From assembly GCA_009602725.1 (NCBI GenBank), contig WELB01000020.1:305476-348938 (forward strand): a stretch of 43,463 nucleotides of DNA, given 5' to 3'. The position numbers and the translations under genes are program-made. Below the pieces are notes generated by a model. It saw only the letters and a program-made list of their open reading frames with translations. It was not told the origin of the DNA and did no database searches. Positions 20,098 to 32,161 of the stretch are shown here, one piece after another. Each line of letters starts with the position of its first letter. Positions within the stretch are counted from its first letter, which is position 1. The DNA comes from Spirogloea muscicola (Eukaryota > Streptophyta > Zygnematophyceae > Spirogloeales > Spirogloeaceae).

Positions 20098-21697
20098 CGC
20101 CGCGCCGCCGCCGCAACCCACCGCCGCCAGGGCTTTGCCTCCGGACCCTGCCCGCAGCGGCCACCGCCAACGTGCTCCGCTGCAGCTTGGCGCCGCAGCT
20201 GCACGGCCCGCCGGAGCGCGCCTTGCCTCGCAGCTGGGACGTGGTCGGCCTCGGCCAGGCCATGGTGAGTCCTCGCCGCCGCCGCCGCCGCCGCCGCAGC
20301 CGCCGCCGCCGCTGCCGCCGCAGCATCAGGCCCGCCCACCTTGGCGGCTCTCGGCCTCAGCTTCGCGGTCTGGAGAAGTTGCTCGGATCCAGTTGCGGGG
20401 ATGCCCAGCAAGTAAGCGGCGTCCGAGGAGCTGACGGCGCCGCCCCGCGCCGTCGTGCGTTCGCGGCGCAGGTGGATTTCTCGGGCATGGTGAGCGACGG
20501 CTTCCTGCAGACGCTGGGCTTGGAGAAGGGCGTGCGCCGACTGGTGGACCACGAGGAGCGCGGCGCTGTGCTGCGCGCTCTCGACGGCTGCTCCTACAAG
20601 GTCTCGGCCGGCGGCTCGCTCTCCAACACGCTGGTCGCCCTCGCCCGGCTCGGCAGTGCGGCAGCACTGGACGCCTCCGGCAGCGAGCAGCCGGCCATCA
20701 ACGTCGCCATGACCGGCAGCGTGGGCAGCGACGCCCTCGGCGACTTCTACCGGGCGAAGCTGCAGCGCGCCAACGTGTGCTTCCTGTCCCGCCCTGTCGC
20801 CGGCGGCACGACCGGCACCGTCGTCGTCCTGACCACGCCCGACGCGCAGCGGACGATGCTCTCGTACCAGGTGAGCCCCCTGATGGCCAACTCTGAGAAG
20901 TTGCACTCCGCGTCATAGGTTGAGCCACTTGTGCACAAGTAAACGCCAGAGTTTGAATCAGCCTCTATGTGTGTGGTGGTTTATTTGGGCAGGGAATGTC
21001 ATCATCAGTGGAGTGTGACGCAGCATTGGGGGCGGCCGTGTGCTGCTCGAGCTTCCTGATGGTGGAGGGCTACCTGTGGGAAATCCCAAAAACGGTGGCA
21101 GCTATTGCGGAGGCGTGCCACATGGCGCGCTCGAAAGGTGTCCTCGTTGCACTGTCGACCTCCGACGTCTCGTGCGTCGTCCGCCACCGCGACCGCTTCT
21201 GGCAAGTCATGTCGGAGAGTGCAGACATCCTTTTCTCCAATGCAGACGAGGCGCGGGCACTTACGGGCTTCAGCAAGAGCACAAGCCCCGCGCTGGCGGC
21301 GCGTCATCTCTCACGCTTCTGTCCGCTCGTATCAGTCACAGACGGCGCGCGAGGGGCGTACCTCAGCCTGCGTGGCGAGGTAGTGTACGTCCCGCCCTTT
21401 CCGTGTACTCCGGTGGATACTTGTGGCGCTGGGGACGCGTATGCAGCAGGCCTCCTCTTTGGCCTCCTCCGTGGTGTCCCAGACCTGCGCTGTGCCGGTG
21501 CCCTGGCAGCCCGCGTCGCATCTCTCGTTGTTGCTCAGCAGTGTGGACGGCTACGCGCTGAGGATGCTGTTGAGCTTGCCCGGTGCATCCGCCCCATGGT
21601 CACCACCTTGCCCCCCTTAGGGCAGCTCGTCTCAGCATTGCGCCTCAATCGTGACGGCAGCCCTGGTGACCTGCACCTCAATAACGTGCACTTATAA
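20098..21697 (+). CDS. PfkB-family (ribokinase-like) carbohydrate/nucleoside kinase, plant At1g19600 type, 5' end in gap
   Basis: Exons: before/at 20098-20264, 20472-20870 and 20993-21697 (TAA), with in-phase GT-AG introns. The start codon is not identifiable because it may lie in the N gap. The stretch before WDVVGLGQAM is basic and Ala/Ser/Pro-rich, as in a chloroplast transit peptide. PfkB features are GCSYKVSAGGSLSNTLVALA (substrate-binding glycines), NVAMTGSVGSDALGDFYRAK, GTTGTVVVLTTPDAQRTML, ADILFSNADEARALTGF and the catalytic PVDTCGAGDAYAAGLLFG with Asp as general base. It is closest to the plant group that includes At1g19600; its substrate is not settled by sequence. Ends convergent with the Rab gene. 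Confidence 0.92.
20270..20330 (+). repeat. GCC-rich trinucleotide tract in first intron
   Basis: GCC units with a few interruptions lie just after the donor at 20265, inside the PfkB first intron. Confidence 0.7.
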
Positions 21698-23064
21698 CCC
21701 TGGTTGATTGCTACACAAGAGAAATAGTCTGCATGAGAATCCTGGCCTCATTGTTCAGACCACAGCCGCCTTGCTTTGTGCACATATCAAGGAGCTGCAC
21801 ACCTTAGCCATCGTACTTACTTGGCCAGGCCCTTCCGTGGGTTCTCCCTCAATTTCGCCACAATTGTTGCGCCAGTGACTAGGCTGCCCCCTCACATGGC
21901 TCTGCCAGCGGTGATAGGCTGCAGCTCTTTGAAAAGACTCGGTGCATTGACATGGGGTAGCTTGAGCTCTTATTGCTCCGAGTAGCTCATCTCCTGTACA
22001 TTTATTAAAAGCATGCGTGGCCCATTACCACGCACATCAGGACTACTTCCCTTGATACGATTTACAATGATCTGCTGGCCGCCGCAACTTGTCCAATAAG
22101 TGAGTCACCGTGAGGGTCCACCAGCTGCATCGATTTTGCAACTTTGACATGGTATCAACAATCATGATGACTCTATTGATCAGTGTAAGTCACATGTGGC
22201 AGGTCAGAGTGAAAATAGTTGGCGTACTCAGTCCACCCTCTTCATCTGCTCGAGGACTGGGGTACTCCTGGCTGGCCAAGAGACTAAGATCGCGTCAAAG
22301 GCTGACACAATTTAAGTCAAAAAGCCTAAGTGTTGGCTCCTGCACTAGTGGTTTTAGGAGCCTCCATCTCTATGGCTTTATCAACAAGGATGGCCGCATA
22401 CACCAGCCTACAGGTGATTCACAAGGCATATTGCGTTGAGGTCTTCCATGCATTGGCCTTCTCAACTCTTAGTGGTCGCAAAGGAACAGCCAGCTTGAGT
22501 GGCTGCGGCTTCCTTCAGGCCAGTAGGACGTCTGCCTTTTGCAACACATATTGGTAAGGTTCGAGAGGGTTAGCAACAGCCGGGATGCAAAGCACCATGG
22601 GGCAACAGCCAACGTCCTTCTCACACACAGATGGATAATCCAGCGAAATCAAGGTCAACAAGACCAGATAAGCAAATACGCGAAATGACCTCCTCAATGT
22701 CCGCCTGCCTGAAGACGGTTCTGCCCAGAACAAAGCTGCCAGCTCGTTCTACAGGCCAGGTGCAAATGGCGCTGCAGCATGAAGCTGCCAGGTTCACTGG
22801 CGACAGTTCCTCAGGCATGCCCGGCTGTGTATTGGCCAGGACAGCTCCTCGCAACAGTCAGAAGATTCTTACCATTCCAAAGTAGGTGGACCTGATCCGC
22901 TGGATCCATCTTGGTCACGTCTGATACTATAGATCCCAAGGAGGTAGCTATATGACCCCAAGGGCCAGCATGAAGAAGTACGCCCCTAAGTTAGCCAGGC
23001 TGGCCGGCTAGCTGGCCTCATTGACAACCCTTCTCACGCCAATCGAGCACTCTCAAGGAACATA
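21698..23064. other. Between convergent genes; no confident gene
   Basis: Nothing here resembles a known family. A minus-strand frame at 22515-22733 has an uninterrupted hydrophobic run (FRVFAYLVLLTLISLDYPSV) and could be a stray exon or chance. Upstream of it on that strand I could not build a gene. Confidence 0.4.
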
Positions 23065-24854
23065 TCAGCAACAATTGTTCTTCTGTGGCAGAGGCCGGCT
23101 TTCCCCAGGGCGGACAGTGCTGGCTTTGGTGTTCAGCGCCGGCTGGCTAGCCATTCTGCATCAGTGACATTGCCGACCTCACGGTATCAATGAAAGACCA
23201 CCATTATTAAACATCTTATACTCAGGTAGGCTGACTTCTAGTGTATGCTTGTCAGCTACTTGATGACCTATCACTTACGCTACAGATCACGTGAAGACTG
23301 ATATGCATGACAGAGACAGATCAGACTCAGTTGTGATGTATTAATCTACCTGTTTTTAATCTCAGCTGCCATGGTCATGAAAGCTTGCTCAACATTTGTT
23401 GCATTCTTTGCCGATGTCTCTAAGAATGGGATACCAATCTCGTCAGCAAAAGCCTGCACAGCAATGTCAGCAACATATATAAATAACAGTCGTTGCATTG
23501 CATTTGATAGAATCACAATAGGAGGCTTACGATGGCAAAAGCAGCATTGGATACAGCTGCCTTTGACATCTGCTATCAGGTGACAGCAGTAAGCATCAAG
23601 GCCTTCTGACCAAAGCACGTCAGCTTTTGAGGACAGGTCTCTCAGGTCTATGTACAGAAGCTCAAAAATGTCACCAGGACAACAATTGATGTACACCATC
23701 TCATACCTTGGCGGTCTGATAGTCCACCACCTTCTTGGCAGTCAGGTCGCTCTTATTACCAACCAAGAGCTTGTTCACATTCTCATTTGCATACCGGTCT
23801 ATCTCATTGAGCCATTGTTTGACATTGTTGAAGCTCTCCTGATCAGTCACATCATAAACAACCTGCATGTCAACCAGCAACTTGACTTAGTGATGCTCAA
23901 ATATGTCCTACCATATTGACAACCCAAGGTCTATAGATTCCGTGTCAGCTGGTAAGGCCTAGCAGATGATGAGCTACAAGGACAACAAATGCTTCTAAGC
24001 TCTACCCTGCAACTCGCAAACATGTCGCAGAAGACTCAGATATGCAAGACTTAGGACTTGTCTTTCACTTGCTCTGCACATCCCCCATGGACGCATACAG
24101 ATCAAGCACTCGTCGACAAGCCCGGGTGCAGCTGACCTAAGAAGACCTCACTTCGTGCAAAGCAGGTGAGCTGCACTTCTCGACTTGAAATGTAGCCATA
24201 GGCGTACACGATTACGAAATAGCTGCGGACTTACAATAATACCGTGGGCGCCCCGATAGTAACTGCTTGTAATTGTCCGAAACCTCTCCTGTCCAGCAGT
24301 ATCCCACTGCAGAAATACCAGATAGATGACACTGATCTTCTTCGTCCAGAGCAATGGATGACCCTGACCAATATTACTTTTGTCACGGACACACGCTTGA
24401 CCAATTAGGTGACGAGTTCGTCCTATGCACTGAAGAACAGCACCTCTTTAGGGTAGGCACACTTTCCGACTGCTGGAGGGAGACTGCATAGTATCTGCAT
24501 AGATCTACAAAGCAAACCCTCGCACATGACACTTACAATCTGCAACTTGATGGTCTTGCCGTCAAGCTCCACTGTCCGGATTTTCTGTCCATCGTATTCA
24601 AACCAGACTCGTCCTTAGCAAGTAGAAAGCAACAGAATTGATGCCGAAGTCCTCCACTAGTGACAGCTGCTCAATCATTGGGCACCAGAGAGTCAAGCTT
24701 GGCAGGTGGGAAGCCTCACAAAGTCTACACCGATGGTGCTGATGTAGCTCTCGAGGTAGGAGTCGTCCGCAAACCGCAGCAAGAGGCAGGACTTCCCGAC
24801 GCCAGAGTCTCCGATGAGCAGGAGCTTGAAGAGGTAGTCGTACTCAGGGTTCAT
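23065..24854 (-). CDS. RAB1: Rab1/RabD small GTPase (YPT1-type)
   Basis: Rab1/Ypt1 controls ER-to-Golgi vesicle traffic and sits on membranes through C-terminal geranylgeranyl groups. Six minus-strand exons: 24854-24720, 24584-24537, 24306-24235, 23862-23707, 23453-23350 and 23155-23065. All phases agree and give 201 residues. All GTPase motifs are present: P-loop GDSGVGKS, effector YISTIGVDF, switch [26 protein letters not shown] and ETSAKN. The Rab family sequence [16 protein letters not shown] is intact, and the protein ends NNCC for double prenylation. The start [18 protein letters not shown] is the canonical Rab1 start. Confidence 0.97.
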
Positions 24855-25690
24855 CTTGGCCGAAGGACTTGGACGACTCGCCACAGGCAGGAGAGAGAGC
24901 AAAACCGACGGGCGCGCGCTCTGGCTCGGCGAGCCGACACAGCGGGAGGGAGATCTGCCCCTCGACAGCCCTGCACGGCAGTGGCGAGCGAAGGGCGCAA
25001 GTTTCCGTCGGCAGAGCCTCGGCGCGAATAACGAGAGCCTGAAAATCCGAACGGCAGCAAGACCGGCAGCCGACGCGGACTACGGCGGGCGGCTGCACGG
25101 CGCGGCAGGGCCGGCGCGCGGCGCGGCGGAGATGGCGCGGGGGAGGCGTTGGAGTCCGGGGCGGGTCAAGTGAATGGCGAATTGGCGGGAGGGGCGATGG
25201 AAAAATTTAATTGCCGTCCCGCCTGTGGTAACGGGACTGGGCTGGGCTGGGGCCGCGCTGCCCCCGGCACATCATCGCGAACGGACCCGCCGGGCAAACC
25301 CCAACCGCCCGCTGCGCCTCGCGCGGCGGAGGGCCGCACTGCTCCTTCCCGACGCAGGGGTCCTGTTCACATTGGCCGAGCCGCCTCCGCCGGCGTTCCG
25401 GCGGGCCTGACGAGAGGCGCGCCACTAGGATATGGTTCCGTTGACGTTCTTGTCACCAACCGTGACAGGCCCGGTGTAGCTCCTACTGAAGAGAGAAGGC
25501 GCGCGGAGCGCATGGTATTAAAGGGAGGCCAATTCAAACCAATACATTGTGCAGGCAGGGTCTAGTGCAAATTAAACAAGGCTACATAACACGGATACCT
25601 AAATTGAGGTGCCTAAGCTTACATCAGTACCCACGGGTGAGCACAAACAAATCCGACAAGCTAACTTGGGGGGCTGGAGCGCCGCCACGA
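24855..25690. promoter_or_regulatory. GC-rich upstream region of Rab1, no gene
   Basis: The first 350 bp or so are very GC-rich and presumably hold the Rab1 promoter and leader. Towards 25600 the sequence becomes retroelement-like (ATCAGTACCCACGGGTGAGC at about 25622, compare the LLTRGY-stop end of other copies). Confidence 0.4.
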
Positions 25691-26238
25691 AAGTCGGAGG
25701 CCTGACTTAGAGCGTGCCCTGCACGTTGATGAATAGCCAATGCTTGCGAGCGCTGCAAATTAAGGGAAAGCCGCATTTCATAATGTGCAGCTTAGGCCTG
25801 CGGAATGCTGGAGTGGCCCAAGCTGCCCCCCCGACTTCGACGACGCGCATCAACCAGCCGGGCCAGATGCTGGATCAGGGAGGACCATTATACGCCGTAG
25901 CCTCTGCAGATATCCATGGAATACGGATAAAGATGGTCCCCTCGGGGTTGGTCCTGGTAGTGCCGCTCCTTCTTGCGCTCCGCGCTGGACGTGGCCCAGC
26001 CAGACACGGTTGACGTGGGTGCGCCAGCCTTGTATGCGTCGATCAGTACCACGTCCAGGAGTAGACGAGGCCCCACCGCCACGGGGGTTGGCGACCACGT
26101 CCAGACGCCGCACATATGGCTTGCCGCGCCCTGAGGAGATTGGCACAATACCGGAAGAAGAAAGAGAAATTGGCATTATGCCACCAAAGAAGAAAGAAGA
26201 AGGACGCTTCCAGGGGAGGGCGGTGGCTGAGATGAATT
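25690..26238 (-). mobile_element. Retrotransposon endonuclease fragment with nuclease core
   Basis: On the minus strand, two frames joined by a frameshift read PISSGRGKPYVRRLDVVANP then RLLLDVVLIDAYKAGAP, AERKKERHYQDQP and LYPYSMDICRGYGV. The R-R-x-D-V-V ... L-L-D-V ... K-x-x-x-H-Y order matches the other copies and is the clearest PD-(D/E)XK-like core in the window. Upstream, at 26205-26238, is the CTGGAAGCG tail variant of another copy, so copies are stacked head to tail. Confidence 0.6.
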
Positions 26239-26318
26239 AGTGGCTCTCCCAATGGGGGCAAGGGCTGTGATAAGCCAGCCCGAAAGACATTGACAAGGTT
26301 CGAAGGGGCCAAACTACG
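26239..26318 (-). repeat. Retroelement 3' tail module
   Basis: The sequence AGTGGCTCTCCCAATGGGGG, then GGGCTGTGATAAGCCAGCCC and TTGACAAGGTTCGAA, matches 6926-7010 and 33559-33640 closely. The second hairpin pairs across TGATAA. Confidence 0.8.
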
Positions 26319-26543
26319 AAGGGGCCAAAAAGCGCTATTTCAGAAATGGTGTAGAACGTACCACTCAAAAACTAAGAGTGAGGAGCCTCAATTCGGCAGA
26401 CTAGCTGCCGGAAAGGCCAGCCCAGAAAAATGAACGAACAAAGAACTAAAGCTCTTCCAATAATTTAATGCACGAAGCGGGGGGCGGCTTGTGAAGATAA
26501 GGGGTGAACGTAGCTCCGTTCACGAGCTGAGAGGAAGCCTACT

Positions 26544-26609
26544 TCCAAGGGGGCGACGGCTTTGGAAAGCCAGGCCAAAAGAGCACGGACAAGGTCCAAC
26601 GATCCCAAG
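26544..26609 (-). repeat. Retroelement 3' tail module, diverged
   Basis: GGCTTTGGAAAGCCAGGCC is followed by GGACAAGGTCC, the same two-hairpin order as other copies. Confidence 0.6.
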
Positions 26610-26729
26610 AATGCTGAACCACGGCCAAGCAAGTGGCGACTATATATGGGTGCTCAGTGGCCCCCAGTCAGCAGCCCCAAGTCACAGTAGCTTGCCGGAA
26701 GGTTGCCTATGCGGCAATTTTGAGAAGCA

Positions 26730-26939
26730 TCACCAACCGGCCTGCTCACAAGTGTAATGCAAAAGCCTGCAAACGCTGGAGCGAGGCTGACAGGCAAATG
26801 CTCGACACCTAAGCGAGCGACCAGCGGCATTGAGTCCGTGCTGCTCTCCTTTCTGGCCTTGGCGTCGGGTATTGCATTCCGGGCAAGCCGCTATAGAGCC
26901 CACGACTTCAAACGCCCCGTGAACGTCTATAGCCAGCAC
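26730..26939 (-). mobile_element. Retrotransposon endonuclease fragment, diverged
   Basis: Minus frame LAIDVHGAFEVVGSIAA followed by GLNAAGRSL corresponds to the DVHGAFG and FNAAGSLAQ motifs of the other copies. The rest is out of frame. Confidence 0.5.
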
Positions 26940-26969
26940 ACGATCATATTGCTGGCAGAGTGTCCCTAA

Positions 26970-27978
26970 TGTCCTCTTGCCGCTCGAGCTGGTCCCAACT
27001 CAACATGGGAGTCATTCACCATTGTGTTGTGATGTGAGGGAAGACGCAGCTCTCGCAAACGGAAGTTCAGGGCCCGACAGGTACCACCTAAGAGATACGA
27101 CATATGCCTGGTTTCTGGTGTTATCGTCATTGACCACAGCATCGTCATCAAAGTGCTGTTCTAATTGCTTTGCTGGGATCTGCTATGTTAATCAGACAGA
27201 AAGTACATGGAGCTCACCTCTGGCTTTGCCTGTGCAACAAGAGTATCACGATATCTTGCGACCTGAATGAGAAGTCTACATGCTGGAGCTTGACACGCAG
27301 CTTGCAAGCGTGGCAACTGAGAGAATCTGAGTGCAAGCATGCACAGCACAACTGACTGCAAAGAACGCAGACGGTGTGAAGAGCTCTTCATTGTTCGATG
27401 TAAGAATGCCATGACCAAAGGCAGCGTGAGCTCTCAATAGGTCGAGGTAAATTAAGTATTACCTAATGGTGGAAGGTAGAGGAGACAGCTTCACCAGAAG
27501 AAGCGAAGGCTGCACAGGGCCAGCCCTATATAGCATGACTAGGTGCATAGGAGATGGGAAGGAAGGCAGGGCCTTAGTATTCATGACAGTCAGCTATGAC
27601 GGGGCAATGTACCGTACCCACTGTTTGTAAGCGCCCAATTTTTGAAACCGTTCCAGATTGTTGGCGCCGATTGTGAAGGCCAGCCCATAAAGCTTTGCAG
27701 GAAAGAGCATACTCACACATCTACGCAGGTGGCTACAACACATGGGTGCTCAATAACCCCTGGTCAGCAGGCAAGTCAGAGTTGAGTTTCTCACCCACAA
27801 TCGAACCCATGGACCTTGCCCATGCAGAGGTTGTTGCTATATTACATTTGCAATTCCCCCTGCAATTCCCCGGTTGCATAAATTGCGCTGCTCACTAGGG
27901 GATAGTGGGCACCCAGCCACTTTGAGTCGCTGTGTGCCCTAACGGTTTGCTGGCCTCTACAAATCTCGTTCAATCTTA
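26970..27978. other. No gene seen
   Basis: Short ORFs only, with no recognisable domain or splice pattern on either strand. A small GGCCAGCCC motif near 27677 may be a remnant tail module. Confidence 0.4.
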
Positions 27979-28401
27979 ATCTGGGCTGGCAAATTACAGC
28001 CATCGCCCTCTACTGAAAGAGTCTCTTCTCTTTGGGGAGCTGGATAACGGCAGGGAGACTGCGTGGAGACCATGCCACGCTCTTAGAGGGGCAAACGTGC
28101 AGGCCCGTAATGCTCAAGCTGGACACGAGCAGAGAAAGAAGGAGCTCTTCACAGAATGGTAATGGTCATTACAGGCCAGAGGGGCCTGTGCCCCAACCTT
28201 TACGAGATACTTTACGCTATTGTTGCTCAACCACCGGCAGCCCAAGCTTGGCAATCCGGTCGCATTTGTGACAATTCGTTGCAAGAAGCGCAGCTCGACG
28301 ACAGTGCCGCTAGCACGCTCCCTCAGGTGTTCTTTGTTCGCATGGCAGCCAAGCTTCAGCGGTCCCTGGCTTTTACAGTGACATTTGGCGGCTCTTTCTA
28401 A
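27979..28401 (+). mobile_element. Plus-oriented retroelement remnants: tail module and endonuclease fragment
   Basis: At 27979-28020 the sequence CTGGGCTGGCAAATTACAGCC is a diverged tail hairpin. At 28156-28401 a plus frame ends QVFFVRMAAKLQRSLAFTVT, which aligns with LAQVLRMRLAISLQRSLAFA of the 5981 copy. This is one of the few coding fragments in plus orientation. Confidence 0.5.
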
Positions 28402-29360
28402 GTATCATCGGCGTGACATTTCTTCGGTTGCACGCTAATCTGACTTGCCCAGATAAAATGTCCACATGGTCCTCAAATAGATGCGACCAGTTTTTGTGAG
28501 CTTGAGCGAAGTATGAGGCCATCAGCGTCGTGTTACGTGGCATGCGTCACCCTTTTGACACGCGTGCCGGCCTGGCACTATTCTTGTTGCTGCGTCCTCT
28601 TTCAGATCGTCCAGTGGCCCACCGCTTGCCGGCTAGCCTGGGATGTTCGGACAGCAAAATGTCTGGCAATCTCCCATTTGGGCACGGGGTACTGTCCGGC
28701 AGCATGACCAAGCTGCCAGCTGGTGCTTGGCAGGCTGCCATGACGCTGGGGACAGCCTGCTGAAATAGATCATACTGTGTTATTATATATACGTTACAGT
28801 TTATGATATATATGTGTAAACATATCATTTGGAGAGAGGAAGAGCGGCACTATGAACGATATTTCTATGCATCTCCTTTATGGTGCGCCTCCAAACGGTA
28901 GACTAGACTAGACGGTGAAACCCTACGACACTGAGGAGGAAGGGTGGCGACTTCGCACGATAGAAGTGGGCCAAGACCTGAGTGAAGGAAGAGTTGAAGC
29001 CTGGAATGAGGCAGTCCGGCGATTGCCCTGCTGCTGCAGCTGCCCTCTGTGACTTTGCCTCTAACACTCGCTGCCGGCTGCCAGTAGCTTGGGCCCGTGG
29101 AGTGAAGCTGCCATTTGCATAGGCTGCGGAGCCGTCGGCTCCGAAGTTGTGAGTGCACTTCAGTGTAAGGAAGTTATCCCATAACCACTAAAGCATGACT
29201 TAAGATGTCTGTGCTGACTCTGTACTTCTCGTGAAAGGTAGTAGTACGTCAACCCTGAAGGGAAGGAGATTGTATTTCGGGGATATGTAAGAGGCCCCAC
29301 CTACATTTGAGCCCCTTAGGACTCGTTGCTTGTTTCCCGTTTGGCCCTGACACCTGACTT
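28402..29360. other. No gene seen
   Basis: No coding signal. There is a short AT-rich patch with TATATA steps at about 28775-28825. Confidence 0.4.
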
Positions 29361-29369
29361 AACACAATC

Positions 29370-29690
29370 TCCATCTCTGCCAAAGAGGCCGAGCGCTGGG
29401 GGGTGTAACGACTGAAGACAAGGCCCAAAGGGCATAATCTACGACCAACATGAGAATTTGATGACAAGTCGTCGACCTTCCGTGTTGAAAGAAACAATTC
29501 CTCCAAAATCGGGGGATGGCTGTCAGAGGCTGAAGCCCGAACAGAGAGCCCATCAAGAAAGATGTTCTCATCACCGAACGTAGCATATGAGATCGGGGTA
29601 ACTTCTCCAAGGGGAAAAGAGGCTCCAAATGGCAGAGGCAGAAGACTGGTAAGAGATATGAGATGTGGTGTATCCATGATCAGGTTCTGA
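29370..29690 (-). repeat. Dispersed repeat B, copy 1
   Basis: On the minus strand this is clearly related to 37262-37520 on the plus strand. Shared pieces are CATCTCATATCTCTT, TTGGAGCCTCTT-like, CAACACGGA(A/C)GGTCGACG and TTCTCATGTTGG(T/C)CGTAGA. Translated, both contain TSHISSL/TPHLISL and SHVGRRxCxLGL. Probably a fragment of an unidentified mobile element. Confidence 0.65.
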
Positions 29691-29759
29691 CTAGAGACTC
29701 CCTCTTCTCTGACCGAGAGACAAGGCAAAGGGCGTGTGTACTAAGGAACGATGTCAACT

Positions 29760-30937
29760 ATATCTCAATGACATGTGTCACAATTTGTCATTCTTGACTA
29801 AAGGGTGACAAATTTTTCAAGATGTTTCAAAACCAACGCACTGTGTTAGTGTCAGTGTCGTAAAGAAAAAGAAAGTTGCCATCATTTGGTATCTTCGTCA
29901 GCTTTTACCAAACTCGATGATCTTGCAGGTAGTCAATCCTTCAAGAAAACACTGACATGAGATTTACCTCATTTCGTGACAGATGAAACGATTTTAAATG
30001 ACCAAGACGCAAGATGCAGTAATTTGAAGCAGCAGATTGCTTTGAGCAGGTGTTTTATAACACAAAACTTTGTTAAATAATCAATCTGCACTTCTAAACG
30101 TGGAAAAAGCGGAATGGAGGTTAAGACATAATCAACAATTACAATTATGCGAATCAAACAATGTGGTTGATATTGTGAGAACCTGGTTAAATGTTCAATT
30201 TGCTACGATGATAATTTTGAAAGTTGATGTATAAGGTAGTTGTGCTTTGTGGAGATTTACACTTTTTTGATGTGAAATCTTAGGTGAGATTGAATCATTT
30301 GTGGTTTGTATTCTAAGAATATAGATTGGACATGTGTGCAAAGACTGGGCATATGAGATTTATAACAGATAAATATCTTGCGAAACTAGGTGGACCACCA
30401 TGTGAAGTACGTTAACACACCAATCTCACATGTCAAAAAATGCAAGTGTTAGGGTAACATGTGAGGTATATGTTACAAAAATATTCTAGGTATCTAAACA
30501 GATTGATCACACCAAGTACATTCTTATTTGCTAGTGTCTGCTTGAGTGCAAAATAGTGTGATTTTATCCGTCTATTTAGATTGGCTGACGATCAGAAAAT
30601 ACTGTCAAGCGTGCTATCTATTATTTTGATGGAAAAACTTTAAGGTGCGCAACGTTATTGAAGATATCACTTTCAACATAAACATTCATGAGTGTCATTT
30701 GAAGCACATAATGCACGTAATATCATTAACAACAATAAGATTTTTAGGAGCACATGATGCACATAATAATGTTTGCACATCATGCCATCAACAATAATAG
30801 CATACAATTGTACACAATAATCAACAACACTTCGTGTTGGAGAATGAAAAGCTGGATAGACAATGATCCTGTATGTCTTTAAAATCTCTCTGACCTGTGT
30901 CAATTCTAAAAATTGACATTTCTCAAACTCCTTTGAT
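29760..30937. other. AT-rich 3' flank of PstS-like copy 1, no gene
   Basis: This is about 1.2 kb of markedly AT-rich DNA with no ORF of coding character, in sharp contrast to the GC-rich gene beside it. The frame-shifted ORF of copy 1 runs into it as far as 30673. Confidence 0.6.
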
Positions 30938-32161
30938 TTACGCGATGGTAGCAACTGCATTTCTGTTCTGAGTGAGCAGGCTGCTGGGATCTGGGACGAA
31001 GTTGAGGGGAGCAAGAAGGCCCTGGCCGCTGGAAGAGAACATGAAGTTGAGGAAAGCCTTGGTTGCGGCAGCATTAGGATGCCGGTGGGGTAGGTCTTGC
31101 GAGCCCAGATGTACACGAACGAGACCATTGGGCACACGCCTGACCCCGGCTGGTAGATGGTGTTCACGCCAGACCAGGTGGCGGTGGCAGAGGGCAGGGA
31201 GACGGGGATGGCGCCAGTCACGGAGCATGAGTTGCCCTTGTAGTTTTGCCCGGCCTTGTTGTTGGTGGCAGCAATGCGGACGTTGCCGGTTACAAACGTG
31301 ACGGCTACGGGATTGCCCAAGTAGCCGATGGATCCGGGGTGGGAGAAGACATAGGAAGCCACGCCGCTGGAGCCGCTGGCGGTCACCAGGCGGGGAGAGC
31401 CCCAGGCCACCACCTCACCGACCTTGCTTGAGGGCCACGGGCGCGCGCCACCGGCGGTGCACAGGTTCAGGTAGGAGGAGAAGACGAACGACGTGCCCGA
31501 GGAGTCGGAGCGGGCCACGGGGATGGTGATGGCACCACTGCCGATGGAGGTGGAGAAACCAGAGTAGAGGTCAGCCAGGCTCTGGCAAGAAATGGTGAGC
31601 TGAGTGGCGCCGTTGTAGAGCATGGAGTAGGCCTGGAGGCCCTGGGGGACGGTCAGCTTGCTGAAGCCCAGGCTGGACTCCTGAGCGGTGGTCATGGCAG
31701 CATCGGACGCGGCCACCTTGTAGTCGTTGGTCTTGAAATTGGCGTAACCAGCGCCGGAACTGCCAGCAGATCAAAAGCCACAGCGTGGCCAGTCAGTGGT
31801 GCTGCCGTGCCACGGAGGTGGAGGTCGTTCGGAAGCAAATCATGCATGAAGTTCAGCCGTGGTAGACCGCTCATGATTGTCTACCGTGATATTTAGGCCC
31901 TTAGCTGAGGTTCAAGAGCAGGCAACAACAATCCGGTCGAAGTCAAGACTTCCTCCACCATATCTACTTGGAGGCAAGGTCTGAGCTGACTCACCCAGTT
32001 GCGCCGTAGCAGCCATAGGTGCCGTAGCTGCTGAGGACCTGGTTCTCAAGCCCCTGCACGGAGGTGGCACCTCCGAAGTAGATAGCATTGGATGGGGAGC
32101 AAGTGGCGATCACCGCAGTGGCGAAGGCCAGGACGACGATAGCGATGGCGAGGCGGGCCAT
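30938..32161 (-). pseudogene. PstS-like phosphate-binding protein, copy 1, frameshifted near the C-terminus
   Basis: PstS proteins bind phosphate outside the membrane. Exon 1 is 32161-31995 and exon 2 starts at 31759, with GG|T split at the intron as in copy 2. It has a signal peptide (MARLAIAIVVLAFATAV), SDAAMTTAQESSLGFSKL and the phosphate-binding-type ARSDSSGTSFVF and HPGSIGYLG. At about 31072-31085 the sequence is 4 nt shorter than copy 2 right after YIWARKTYPTG. The frame then leaves the conserved C-terminus, which continues in another frame as NAAATKAFLNF to VATIA and a stop at 30938. The unshifted frame stays open to 30673. This may be a decaying duplicate, or a 3-bp deletion plus a 1-base sequencing error. 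Confidence 0.8.

Noticed and set aside
18554-20918. Very long open frames across the N gap
   Set aside because: They are open only because 800 Ns are translated as X; the real genes on each side have other boundaries.
22515-22733. Minus-strand 72-residue ORF with a hydrophobic run
   Set aside because: No start context, no neighbouring exon and no family resemblance; kept only as a note.
22621-22854. Possible last exon of Rab1 (frame with AASCCSA)
   Set aside because: No stop after the Cys pair; the exon at 23065-23155 ends NNCC-stop and fits the phase.
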